A stretch of DNA of 64,000 nt from NCBI RefSeq assembly GCF_030409605.1, contig NZ_JAUFQG010000004.1:1614501-1678500 (forward strand). The letters are read 5' to 3'. The notes beneath the pieces are model-generated. The model saw nothing but the letters and a program-made list of their open reading frames with translations. It did no database searches and was not told the DNA's origin. Every line of letters starts with the position of its first letter. Position 1 is the stretch's first letter. This DNA comes from Simiduia curdlanivorans. GTDB lineage: Bacteria; Pseudomonadota; Gammaproteobacteria; Pseudomonadales; Cellvibrionaceae. Positions 50,650 through 60,559 of the stretch are shown one piece after another. Position numbers and translations under genes: made by a program.

Positions 50650-53600
50650 TTTTGTTCTGATCTACCAACCGATGTTCAATGACAGCACTCGGTTCGGGCT
50701 TGCCAAATAAGTAACCTTGCATCTCATCGCAGTGTTTATCGCTTAAAAATTTCTGCTGCCGATAGGTTTCTACGCCTTCGGCGACAATTTTTAATTTTAA
50801 ATGGTGGGCCATAGCGATGATGGTGGACGCAATGGCGGTGTCATCGGGATCGTCGGGTATGCCATCAACGAAAGATTTGTCAATTTTTAAAACGTCCATG
50901 GGGAGGTGTTTTAACCGGCTCAAATTCGAGTAGCCAGTACCGAAGTCGTCAATGGCCAGCGTAACCCCTAATTCTTTCAGATCGACCAGTGTTTCTAAGA
51001 TGTTAATGTTTTCATCCATTACCATGCTTTCTGTTATTTCTAGCTCGAGATAGCGCGCTGGCAATTTATACTTATCTAATACGTATTCAATTTTTTCAAT
51101 TAAGTTTTTGTCGTTAAATTGCCGAGGCGACAAATTCACCGCCATAGTGATATGGCAAATGCCGTCGGCCAGCCACTGGCTCAGTTGTTGACACGCTGTA
51201 TCTAGCACCCAGTCACCGAGCGGAGTGATAAGCCCAGATTGTTCGGCCACAGGGATAAATATGTTCGGCGCGGTTAAGCCTCTGGTGGGGTGCTGCCAGC
51301 GCACCAACGCCTCAACACCGATAATTCTTCCCGTTTGATTGTTGATGCGCGGTTGGTAGTAGAGCAAAAATTCCTGCCTATCTAACCCTTTTCTGATTTC
51401 TTGCTCGAGGGTTATGCGCTCCACGGCGGTGCGGTTCATCTCTTCTGTATAGTACTTGACATTATTGCGGCCGGTTTCTTTGGCGCGGTACATGGCGGCA
51501 TCGGCATTTCTGATTAAGGTGTTCGCCTCGTTACCGTCGTTGGGGTAAAGCGCTACACCGATTGAACAAGTCGCATGTAATACATGGTTTTCAACTTCAA
51601 ATGGCTCGGCCATCGCGTCTAAAATTTTATGGGTGACGACTTCGGCGATGTTGTCAGAACTGCCATTTAGGATAACGAAAAATTCATCGCCGCCCAAACG
51701 CGATACCGTATCGTTGTCGCGCACGCAGTGCAGCAACCTTTCGGCGGCGTGCTGCAGGATGCGATCGCCAATGTGATGCCCTAGGCTATCGTTAATAGTT
51801 TTAAAAGAATCGAGGTCAATAAAAATAACGGCGAGCTTTTCTGAACGCCGCTGGGCATCCGCTATTGATCTATTTAGCCGATCCATACCCAAGGATCGAT
51901 TGGGCAGTTTGGTGAGCGAGTCATAGAATGCTAGTTGCCTAATTTGCGATTCCCGTTGTTCGTGGCTAATAGCCAATGATGCCACGTGAGTGGCCATGTT
52001 TATTACCCTGCGGTGTTTATCGTTGGGTTTGCGCGGGGTCGAAAAATAAAGCGCAAAAGTGCCGAGCAGCTGATTTTTTGAAAAAATGGGCGTTGACCAG
52101 CAGGCGCGTAAATTATGCTTAAGCGCTAGTTCTCTGTAGTCATCCCAGAGTGGGTCGGTGGCAATATCTTCGACGATGATCTGTTTTCGCAAGTAAGCTG
52201 CAGTGCCACAGGAGCCCGCCTTTGGACCAATACTTTCTCCGTTTACAGCGGCGTTATACTCGGTGGGTAGGCTAGGCGCGGCTGCGTGCAAGAGTCGATT
52301 TCCTCCAGCATCTACCAATAGTATAGAACCGTGCATTTCAGGCGATAGCGCTTCTATATCGAGTAATAGTGCCTCCAAGCAAACCGGCAGTTCTGCGTTT
52401 CTTGCGATTAGCCCGAGAATGTGATCTTGGGTCGCCAGTAGCTTTTCATTATAGTGGCGCTCAGTGATATCCCTAACCATGCCAATAAAGTAACGCTGAC
52501 CTTCGCGTGAATTTTCCGCCACACGAAGTTCCATTTTGAAAATGCTACCGTCGCGGTGTTGACCTTCCAGTTCATTACTTTTACCAATGATTTTCGGTTC
52601 GCCAGAGCCGAGATAGTTAGCCAGGTATTGGTCGTGCTGCGTGCGGTACGGCTCGGGCATGAGCATGCTAACGTTTTTACCGACGGCCTCGTCCTCCGCG
52701 TACCCAAAAATGTCGGTAGCGGCGTGATTGAACGTTAGGATACGACCCTGTTCGTCGATGGTGATAATGCCATCTATGACACTGTTTAAAATTGCTTGGT
52801 TGTTGTTCGCGCTATTTTCCAACTCGCTTTGTGCATGTCGGATGTCAGAAATGTCGGTATTTGTGCCATACCATGATAATATTTCGCCGTTGCTATTTCT
52901 TGTCGCCACTGCACGGCTCATGTGCCATATGTAGCGACCGTCGTGCCGTTTCATGCGAAACTCAGTTCGGTAGACATCGCCAGATTTTAGGCATTTTCGA
53001 CCGGTTTCAAATACATAGTCTTTGTCTTCTGGGTGGATATGCTTTATCCAGGCTCCAGCTACTAAACTTTCGCAAGTTTCACCAAAGTATTCGGCACAAC
53101 GTTGATTGACATAGGTCAAAGTGCCGGCGGCATCGGCTGTCCAAACATGTTGCGGCATTGCATTTGCAAGCTCCCGGAACATGGCCTCACTTTCTGCCGT
53201 TTTTCGCTCTATGATTCGTCGATTAGAAATATCCTCAAGGGTGGCGACAATATTATTTGTTTGGCCAATCCTTAAGGTGGAAAAACCGATGGCGGCTGGA
53301 AAAATACTGTTATCACTGCGCTTGACCATCATCTCGAAGTTTATCGCGCTGCTAACTTTGAGGTTGCTTTGTGTGGTGCTGCACATCAGCAAGTTATTGC
53401 CATCATCAGTTTCACCCATGATGAGTTGGAATGACGATTCGAGCAGTTGCTTGCGGGTGTACCCGGTTAGATGGCAAAGTTGCTTGTTTACGGCGATGAA
53501 TTGGTAATCTGAATTGATGAACATCATTCCGCAAGGCGCCGCGTCGATTAATGCACCAAGTTGTTCACGTTGGCTTTTTTCTAAAAATTCCTGTTCTTCT

Positions 53601-54565
53601 TTTCGTCTATGTTGAAGCAAAATTAATATGCTAAGCAAAGCACCGATGAGAGCGATGGCTATGGATACTGTCCAAGCAGGGGTAAGGCCTAGGGTTGCAT
53701 AAAAATGCTGGGTGGGTAACGCCTTTAGTTGCCACTGGCGGCCAGCCAGAGCTACGTCGCTGATATGGCTGATCACTTGTCCGCGCTTAGAACCAAAAAT
53801 CCAGGTTTGAGTTGGGTTAGCCGCTTTATTATTTTTACTGTTAAAGTTAAGTCCTAACTCTGTGACCTCGACGGCGATGTGACTGCCGACATTGTCGATC
53901 CCGTTAAATAGATCTTCGATAAATAGTGGTGCAACTACCCAACCCTGATTCTCGCTTTTTGGCTCGAGTTGATAAGCAAGTACGGCAATGTAGTCTGGTG
54001 AATTGTGCAGAGTTGCGTAGGTCGATTTTAGCGGGGGCGATATTTGCAGCGTTTGTTTAGCACTTGCATCGTCGAATGTCATGCGACGTTTTTCTTCGGA
54101 GCCGAGATCTAAACCAAATACATCATTGAAAATTCCCACAGGCGCCAAATATTGGAGGACATATCTGTCGCCCGGGTGGGGATTGAACTGCCGAAAAGAA
54201 AAATCTGAATTCTCAATTATGGCTTGTTCAATAAAGGCTGCTTGATCGGCTTCACTGACACGCTTGACGACGCCGAAGGCCCGAGAGCTGGGGAATTCTT
54301 TTGGCAGTTCTCTTGACGCGATATATTGGTTAAATTTTTCTTGATCGAAGCTCTCGGCCCCCGCGACTACGGCGCCCCTCAGTCCGCGTAAACCATGTTC
54401 AAGTGCAAGAAATTGAGCTCGCCATTGCCCGGCCAGTAACTCCCCCATATGGTTCAGTTTTTGATTGATTAAGCTTTCGTTTAAATAGGCCGTGTAGATA
54501 CCCCCAGCGAGACTCAGGGTAAGCGTAATTGTGCAGCATAAGGCGATGTGCTTTGTGGTAGACAT
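50642..54565 (-). CDS. CHASE-PAS-GAF-GGDEF-EAL cyclic-di-GMP signalling protein
   Basis: 1307 residues. TM1 about 6-24, CHASE-type periplasmic sensor about 45-275, TM2 about 295-315, PAS about 335-450, PAS about 460-580, PAS about 590-705, GAF about 715-865, GGDEF about 872-1035, EAL about 1045-1300. GGDEF site is intact (SRLGGDEFFVIL) and the EAL motif IIGVEALVRWQHP with ENFSPRQF-like NLSPRQF block suggests an active phosphodiesterase. Both activities possible; net direction unknown. N-terminal CHASE resembles the sensor of the kinase at 18435. Confidence 0.93.
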   Translation of the reverse strand: MSTTKHIALCCTITLTLSLAGGIYTAYLNESLINQKLNHMGELLAGQWRAQFLALEHGLRGLRGAVVAGAESFDQEKFNQYIASRELPKEFPSSRAFGVVKRVSEADQAAFIEQAIIENSDFSFRQFNPHPGDRYVLQYLAPVGIFNDVFGLDLGSEEKRRMTFDDASAKQTLQISPPLKSTYATLHNSPDYIAVLAYQLEPKSENQGWVVAPLFIEDLFNGIDNVGSHIAVEVTELGLNFNSKNNKAANPTQTWIFGSKRGQVISHISDVALAGRQWQLKALPTQHFYATLGLTPAWTVSIAIALIGALLSILILLQHRRKEEQEFLEKSQREQLGALIDAAPCGMMFINSDYQFIAVNKQLCHLTGYTRKQLLESSFQLIMGETDDGNNLLMCSTTQSNLKVSSAINFEMMVKRSDNSIFPAAIGFSTLRIGQTNNIVATLEDISNRRIIERKTAESEAMFRELANAMPQHVWTADAAGTLTYVNQRCAEYFGETCESLVAGAWIKHIHPEDKDYVFETGRKCLKSGDVYRTEFRMKRHDGRYIWHMSRAVATRNSNGEILSWYGTNTDISDIRHAQSELENSANNNQAILNSVIDGIITIDEQGRILTFNHAATDIFGYAEDEAVGKNVSMLMPEPYRTQHDQYLANYLGSGEPKIIGKSNELEGQHRDGSIFKMELRVAENSREGQRYFIGMVRDITERHYNEKLLATQDHILGLIARNAELPVCLEALLLDIEALSPEMHGSILLVDAGGNRLLHAAAPSLPTEYNAAVNGESIGPKAGSCGTAAYLRKQIIVEDIATDPLWDDYRELALKHNLRACWSTPIFSKNQLLGTFALYFSTPRKPNDKHRRVINMATHVASLAISHEQRESQIRQLAFYDSLTKLPNRSLGMDRLNRSIADAQRRSEKLAVIFIDLDSFKTINDSLGHHIGDRILQHAAERLLHCVRDNDTVSRLGGDEFFVILNGSSDNIAEVVTHKILDAMAEPFEVENHVLHATCSIGVALYPNDGNEANTLIRNADAAMYRAKETGRNNVKYYTEEMNRTAVERITLEQEIRKGLDRQEFLLYYQPRINNQTGRIIGVEALVRWQHPTRGLTAPNIFIPVAEQSGLITPLGDWVLDTACQQLSQWLADGICHITMAVNLSPRQFNDKNLIEKIEYVLDKYKLPARYLELEITESMVMDENINILETLVDLKELGVTLAIDDFGTGYSNLSRLKHLPMDVLKIDKSFVDGIPDDPDDTAIASTIIAMAHHLKLKIVAEGVETYRQQKFLSDKHCDEMQGYLFGKPEPSAVIEHRLVDQNKIT

Positions 54566-54937
54566 GGCTTCCCAAGGTGCAGGCGTTAATAGAATCGGCG
54601 ACCCTGTTAAAGGTTAGTTCAAAAATGCTGGCTGGGTGGCACCTCGATCATTCAGCTGTTTAGCGCCGCTCAGTGGAATCCAGCTTAGGGTAAGGTTGTG
54701 TATGAGCTGCTAGCCTGGTCCGCCCCCTCTTTTTTACAATAAAAACAAAGGCTTATTGGCTAAGTGCTGAAAGGTCTCAGCGCTTCGAGGCAGTCTGCTG
54801 TGCCTTTTGAGCCCTAATCGTGCGAGGGATGACACATTTGTGTTTACCTTAAAGTAGCTCGCTGCCCGGGCGGTGGGCGGGCGCCGGCGCCGAGAACTGA
54901 AAAAACGGCCATCGGTGCCCGCAGCTCGCCTCAAGGT
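54566..54937. other. Intergenic region, no gene identified
   Basis: About 370 bp between two leftward genes. A short frame at 54734-54934 lacks a ribosome site and protein-like composition. It should contain the promoter of the GGDEF-EAL gene and the 3' region of the long fusion gene. No clear hairpin terminator was seen. Confidence 0.5.
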
Positions 54938-57900
54938 TTAGTTGGGCGCCGGCTCAGGTCTTTTCCTTGTAGGTACCGGGCTGGTGAAGCTGAGTGCCAG
55001 CGGTATCTTGCCTTGGCTGCGGTTGAAATCGCAGTGTAGTTGCCATTGATTGTCTACTTGCTCAAAGCGCAATTCGGCAAAACCATCACCCGGGAAAAAG
55101 GATGCGTTAATGCGAACTGACATTTGGGTATGCCCTGCCGTCAGCGTTAACTGATCGTCTTCCGCAAACTCCTCCGGCTTGGTATTGACGAAGGGAATCG
55201 GTGCATAAAGACCTGAGCTGTGGATCGAGTGAATTAGTTGCGTGCCTTCAGCGTGTTGAATTTCTATCTGTGCGTGACAGGAAATATGTTCGTCGCCGGA
55301 GACAAAAAGTAAATTAGAAATTTTTTGCTCGGCAATAAAGGAGAGCAGGGCCCGTTGCTGCAGCGAATAGCCGTCCCAGGCATCGGATAGCGCCGAGGCT
55401 CCTAAGCCGGTGGTAGATCTAAGCCGTCTCGGTAGAAATATTGAGCTGGTGGATATCACTTTAGCCGCCGCTTTTGGTGTCGACTTAAGCCAATCGGTGA
55501 GCGCGCTATATTGTTCGGCACTCATAATTTCTGCGCCGGCGTTAAGCGCCGACCGGCCAGAGCGCTCGGTGCGCGCATCGACGCAAAAGAAATGAATGCC
55601 GCCGTGCTCGGCGGTTTGCCAAAGTGGCAGCGCGGTCAGTTGCTGCGACTTCTGAAAGTGCCAGCGCTGGGGTTGAAATAGCTCGTGCCGTTGGAAGCGT
55701 AAATAGTTTTCGCGCCCGGGCTTTGCGTGCACGAAATTTCGCTGGCGGCCAACGCTGAGATCCCAATCGTTCGCAATTTCGTGGTCGTCGGGCATCATGT
55801 AGCTGGGCAGTTGACGCAATACTTGAATAACCTCTGGCTGCGCTAACCAGGTTTGATAAGGCTCTATATACCGGTGGTGATAGGATTGCGCGTCGAGTAC
55901 ACCGGCCGTTGGGTCGACGTAAACTTGATCGCCCAGCAAAAGCATGAGTTGGGGTGGATGAGCTTGGGTTAGGCGTTGGGCTAAGCGCTGGTAGCTGGCA
56001 AATGCTGGCTGTTGGTCGGTGAGTGTCGCTGGAAATTGACAGGCGGCGACAATAAAGGAAAAGTTTTCGTCGCGGCTTGGTCGCCAGTGGATCTGGCCGC
56101 ATTGTCTGTCTGTGTTGGCTTGGGCTAGGGCACTATGGTAAGCCGCTTGAAACCCGTCATCGGTAAAAATGTTGTTGAGGTGTTGGGCGGTTAGCGCTTG
56201 ATAGGGGCTGTGTTGTTCTGTGAGTAAATCCATTAGGTTGTTAGGGTGTGGCGCTGATAGTGGCAACGCTTGCGTTGTAGATTGATGGTCGTGAATAAAA
56301 TAACTTTGCCAAATGCCTTCGCGCTGCCCACTCGCGCGCCCTTCTAAGGTTAATTTTAGCCACTGATAGCGCATAGCCCGTGTAGCCATTAGGTGAAAGT
56401 GTTGGCTCAAGGTTTTGTCGTTTAGGGCCTGTTTAAAATCCGCGAGCGGTTTACCTGCGGCATCAACTTCAATAAAAAGCACCCAGTCTGGCCGCGACGC
56501 CGATAGATGTGTGCCTAGCATGACGGGCAGGTGGTCGTTAAGCGCTGGGCCTAAAACCGGCCCCAAACTGGGTAGCGAAAAGGGATAGCTATTTTGTGCC
56601 TTGGGTAGGTCATCTAGCTTTGCTGGTGCAACGGTCGTTGCTGTATTTTCCTCGAAGAACTGCTGAATTTTTTCGAACACGTCTTTGCAGCCATTACCAA
56701 TGAGCAGATCTTGGTGGCCGTAGTTTGGGAATATATGGTTTTGGTACTTGCCCTTAGCCTGTGTCATGGCCTGTTCGAGCAGGGTTGCCGTACCCACATC
56801 GGCTAGCCCACTCTTGGCGCCGTGCAGGCTCAGTGTATTGCAGTGCCAGCGGCTACGAAAATTTTCTGGTACAGCGTAGACATTCTCACCGTCAAAATTG
56901 GTAATTTGCTCTTGCAGTGCGAAGTGAATGGTTTGGCTTAAGGTTCCCATTGAGAGGGGGCCAAAAATATCGTCGATATGTTCGAGAAGTCGGTCTGAAA
57001 CATTGTCTAAGGCAAAAGCTTGGCCGTAGAGCGCGTCTATGCGCCGGCGCGTTGCCGACCAACGTATTTGTTTCCAAGAGAAGGTGGGGTTTTCTCTGCT
57101 GAACTCCTGCTCGGGATAAGGCAGCACTTGAAGGGCGCGATCAAAAAGTGATTCCACTGTTGAGGGTACGTCATTGGGCTTGAAAGTAAATGGCAAGTTG
57201 CCCATGAGATGGCGTAGATTTTTTAACAGGTAGCCCCGGGTCATATTCATCGGGCTAAAGGAAACCTTTGGCCCCACTTGCGTGAGCACTAAATTCCGAA
57301 TGGCGCTGGGTAGCTGTTTGCGCTCTTTAAAGTAAGCTGCACCGGCCTGAGGTGACGTCAATATTGCCATGCTCAGCATGGCTGAACCCATGCAGTGGGC
57401 AATGATATCGCACTGCGATTGCCCCGTGGTCTGGAGTACGTGGCTTATGGCTAGCGGTATGTCTTGAAAGGCGACATCTTCAAAATGCCAGGGCAACATG
57501 GCAGATAAAAAGCCACAGGAGGTGCGCAAGTCCACTAGCCAAATATCTCGGTTGCGCTTGTGGAAATAACTGGCCGCACAATTTGGAATGGCAGGGTGGG
57601 CCCAGGTAGTGCTGGAGGCGCTGTAACCGTGCAGCATGATTAAGGGTGGTTGGTTGCTGGTTGTATTTTTATAGCGCGTTAGTCGGATGTAAATAGGCAA
57701 GCCGTTTTCTAAAGTGGCAACCTGCAACTCGGTCATTTCGGGTGCGGGTAGGCCCTTTATTTTTCCAGCAAAGCGCTGGGGTTGTTTGGTGCTCGGCGTA
57801 TCGGGCAATCTAAATGTGAGTAGGTGTGTGGTCATCATTAGGCGCGCAAAATAGGCGTAAAACGAGCACAGGTCAGCGAACGCTTGTACCAAATTTTGGT

Positions 57901-60532
57901 GCTGAGTGATGCTGATAAGCGGTTGGTTATTGCGCGCGATATTTCGGTTATCAAAGGATAGAACAGCGGGCTTTTTTCGCGTTATTAAACCCGGAAATTG
58001 TGTAAGGGTTATGTCGGATAGCTGCCTAATGGGGTTGGCGCGACGATTGTAAGTGATGGTTTTTTTACCAGCTATGGCATAGTCATCGCGATTATCGTCA
58101 AACGCTAGAAACTCCGTCGGCCAGCCTGTAGCAGGCTTATGTACAGCGAGTTCATATAGGAATAGTCGTGCTTCGCCGGCGTAACCTGTTAGCTTTAATA
58201 AATTTTTGGCTTTTTCCGGCAGGCTCAGGGTCGAAGTGGTGGCACTCGAGTGGCGCAAGCTCTGCAGTATATCGCGTATGCCCCTATTCAAAGCCCATGC
58301 AACAGTGCCGCGCCAGTAGCGCCGTTTGGCGCTGAGTGGCTGGCGCTGCATCACCTCCAATTGACCGCTGATAGGGGCTATTAATAGCGCCGCCTGTTCA
58401 AAGGCGGACTCATTGGCGCGGCTGTTGGTGAGCTGATGCCAAGTTGTTGGCTGATATAGGCGCAGATAGCTGCAGGGTTTATCACCGTCGCTCTCGCCAT
58501 TGACTTCCGACACCCTATCTTGTCTGCTGCCGTTGCCTGCGCAGGTGTAAAAATCGGTCAATGCCTTGGCTTTAAACTTGAGCGTTAACTCCGCAATGAA
58601 GGTTGCTTGGCCAGTGCTGGTGGCGAGGCTTATTTCGCCGCTCAAGCGTTCATTGACTTCAATTTTTGTAGGTGTCTGTTTTGCTTCGACGTTGGTGTCG
58701 CGCCAACGGGGTCGGACTGTTGCGATTGGGTCGAGATTTAAGCAGGCTATTTGATCGACCACATAACCCCATTGCGCGCATAAATGTTCGCTGGCGCGCA
58801 AGGCTAGTGCGCTGATGGTTAACGCCGGGTTTATGCCGAGCGCGCTTGGCATAATAGAGCCGTCTAGCACCACCAAACCTGAGTGTGTGCCGCCCACGGC
58901 ATCGCCATTAAAAACTTCGCCTAGGTGATTAACCACGCCTCGATCGATAGTGTCGGCCATGGCGCAACCGCCGAGAGGGTGCACGGTGAGTAGCGGGCCT
59001 TTTGGTGCGCCGTAGAGTTCGCTTAGCGCTGCAGGCAGTGGCGACCAAGCCGGGTTGCTAAGAACGCTGCCTTTAATAGACTTTTCCGCGAGGCTTTTTA
59101 GGCGGTTTATTTGCTCGCTGAATAGCGGTTTATCTTTAACGCTCGGCCAGTGAACCTGCAGTTCGCCCTCGGCGAATACCCTGTCCTTCGGCGATTTCAG
59201 TTCGAGTTGGCCGTCGGCGCTGTCATCGCCCATGATGGCGTACAGGGAGGTGTGATTGAGGTCGTGGCGATTGAGCGATAGCGGGTCGTCGACCACAGGG
59301 CCGCTGGTGTGGTCTTGATTATTCCAATGGGTCAGGGCGTTGAGCCCATTGCTGCTGGTATAAAGTTCGGAAAATAATTGCGCGAGTGCATTGGGTACGG
59401 CCATCTCCTCAATTAGCACGCCCGCGGATTCGCGTAAATCTAAAATGCCCGTGATGGTTGGGCCAACTTGGCGGTCGCTGGGTTTTGACTCTGGCCAAGC
59501 AATGGCTTGAGCCAACATATTTTGTTTGAAACCCACGGCGATGGCGTCGCCATTGCCGGAAAATCCTTGACCTAAATGCTCGGAAAATTTTAATCGCTCG
59601 GTGGCTGAGCGCATGAGTATTTCCGTCGAGCCAAGACTGCCCGCTGCGAGAATCACTTGCTTTGCCCGCAGGTAGATAACCCCTGATTGACCTTGGCGCA
59701 ATTTATCGTGGGTTAAATGACAGTGTAGGAGCCAGCCATCTTCGGACTGTGTGTCTTGTTCTAATTTACCGACGCTCACGCCGGCATAGATTTCGACGCC
59801 TTTGTGTTTGGCTTGTGCCAATAAATTGAGATCCAGAGAATTTTTTGCACCTTGATTGCAGCCGGTGACACAATCGCCACAATGGTTGCAGGCAGACATT
59901 TCAATGCCGGCTTGATTTGGTCCGTCGCGCATGGCGGTAGTAACAGGTGCCTCGGTACAATTTTCTGGTGATAGTGCCTCAAGGCTTCTGTATTTATTTG
60001 GAACTTTCCCGCTTGCACCGATGCTATTGGCGATGCTGCTATCGTCGTTGCTGGCGGCGCCCACAAGCGCTCTCGCTCGAATAAAATCCAGCCCCGCGCC
60101 ATCGCGCAAGGCCATCGGCCAGCGCTGATCAAATACCGCTGGCAGGGGTGCCGCCATGATGCCGGCATTAATGAGCGAGCCGCCGCCGATGCCATTGCCG
60201 GTGAGCACATTCATGTCGCCGTTGACGCGCAGGTCGAATAAACCGTGACTTTGGCCGAAGCGACTAGCGCCGGCGAGGCCGCGCACATGGCCGGGTAATT
60301 CGGCAAAATCTTTTGGAAACATGCCAGTGAGGTATTCATCACCGCGTTCGAGTAGGCCAATGCGCAGCGGCCTGCCTTCGTGCTGGCGGCCAGCAAAGGT
60401 GTGTGCGGCTATGGCGCCGCCGTAGCCGCTACCGACAATGAGTAGGTCGAAATTAAGCGCTTGTTCCCGTCCTTGCGCCTGTTCTATGAAATTTTCAAAT
60501 CGCTCAGAAATCCACTGACTAACGCGGGGCAT
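54938..60532 (-). CDS. Three-enzyme fusion: GMC oxidoreductase + alpha/beta hydrolase + PhoD-like phosphatase
   Basis: 1864 residues in one frame. N-terminal GMC-type flavin oxidoreductase (about 25-595): dinucleotide loop LLIVGSGYGGAIAAH, GNGIGGGSLINAG, a Cys-rich NHCGDCVTGCNQGAK cluster, and C-terminal HPLGGCAMAD and GINPALTISALA. Middle alpha/beta hydrolase (about 950-1290): LIMLHGYSASSTTW and the nucleophile elbow IIAHCMGSAML, where Cys replaces the usual Ser. C-terminal PhoD-like metallophosphatase (about 1500-1850): LLGDQVYVD, MPDDHEIANDW, SGDEHISCHAQ. No signal peptide seen. GMC plus hydrolase plus PhoD suggests oxidation of a sterol- or polyol-like substrate with ester cleavage, but the substrate is unknown. 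Confidence 0.85.
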   Translation of the reverse strand: MPRVSQWISERFENFIEQAQGREQALNFDLLIVGSGYGGAIAAHTFAGRQHEGRPLRIGLLERGDEYLTGMFPKDFAELPGHVRGLAGASRFGQSHGLFDLRVNGDMNVLTGNGIGGGSLINAGIMAAPLPAVFDQRWPMALRDGAGLDFIRARALVGAASNDDSSIANSIGASGKVPNKYRSLEALSPENCTEAPVTTAMRDGPNQAGIEMSACNHCGDCVTGCNQGAKNSLDLNLLAQAKHKGVEIYAGVSVGKLEQDTQSEDGWLLHCHLTHDKLRQGQSGVIYLRAKQVILAAGSLGSTEILMRSATERLKFSEHLGQGFSGNGDAIAVGFKQNMLAQAIAWPESKPSDRQVGPTITGILDLRESAGVLIEEMAVPNALAQLFSELYTSSNGLNALTHWNNQDHTSGPVVDDPLSLNRHDLNHTSLYAIMGDDSADGQLELKSPKDRVFAEGELQVHWPSVKDKPLFSEQINRLKSLAEKSIKGSVLSNPAWSPLPAALSELYGAPKGPLLTVHPLGGCAMADTIDRGVVNHLGEVFNGDAVGGTHSGLVVLDGSIMPSALGINPALTISALALRASEHLCAQWGYVVDQIACLNLDPIATVRPRWRDTNVEAKQTPTKIEVNERLSGEISLATSTGQATFIAELTLKFKAKALTDFYTCAGNGSRQDRVSEVNGESDGDKPCSYLRLYQPTTWHQLTNSRANESAFEQAALLIAPISGQLEVMQRQPLSAKRRYWRGTVAWALNRGIRDILQSLRHSSATTSTLSLPEKAKNLLKLTGYAGEARLFLYELAVHKPATGWPTEFLAFDDNRDDYAIAGKKTITYNRRANPIRQLSDITLTQFPGLITRKKPAVLSFDNRNIARNNQPLISITQHQNLVQAFADLCSFYAYFARLMMTTHLLTFRLPDTPSTKQPQRFAGKIKGLPAPEMTELQVATLENGLPIYIRLTRYKNTTSNQPPLIMLHGYSASSTTWAHPAIPNCAASYFHKRNRDIWLVDLRTSCGFLSAMLPWHFEDVAFQDIPLAISHVLQTTGQSQCDIIAHCMGSAMLSMAILTSPQAGAAYFKERKQLPSAIRNLVLTQVGPKVSFSPMNMTRGYLLKNLRHLMGNLPFTFKPNDVPSTVESLFDRALQVLPYPEQEFSRENPTFSWKQIRWSATRRRIDALYGQAFALDNVSDRLLEHIDDIFGPLSMGTLSQTIHFALQEQITNFDGENVYAVPENFRSRWHCNTLSLHGAKSGLADVGTATLLEQAMTQAKGKYQNHIFPNYGHQDLLIGNGCKDVFEKIQQFFEENTATTVAPAKLDDLPKAQNSYPFSLPSLGPVLGPALNDHLPVMLGTHLSASRPDWVLFIEVDAAGKPLADFKQALNDKTLSQHFHLMATRAMRYQWLKLTLEGRASGQREGIWQSYFIHDHQSTTQALPLSAPHPNNLMDLLTEQHSPYQALTAQHLNNIFTDDGFQAAYHSALAQANTDRQCGQIHWRPSRDENFSFIVAACQFPATLTDQQPAFASYQRLAQRLTQAHPPQLMLLLGDQVYVDPTAGVLDAQSYHHRYIEPYQTWLAQPEVIQVLRQLPSYMMPDDHEIANDWDLSVGRQRNFVHAKPGRENYLRFQRHELFQPQRWHFQKSQQLTALPLWQTAEHGGIHFFCVDARTERSGRSALNAGAEIMSAEQYSALTDWLKSTPKAAAKVISTSSIFLPRRLRSTTGLGASALSDAWDGYSLQQRALLSFIAEQKISNLLFVSGDEHISCHAQIEIQHAEGTQLIHSIHSSGLYAPIPFVNTKPEEFAEDDQLTLTAGHTQMSVRINASFFPGDGFAELRFEQVDNQWQLHCDFNRSQGKIPLALSFTSPVPTRKRPEPAPN

Positions 60533-60559
60533 GGGTTCTTCCTTGACCTATCGATGGTT

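Noticed and set aside
54734..54934. 66-codon minus-strand frame in the 54.6-54.9 kb gap
   Set aside because: Low-complexity Arg/Ser-rich translation and no ribosome site.
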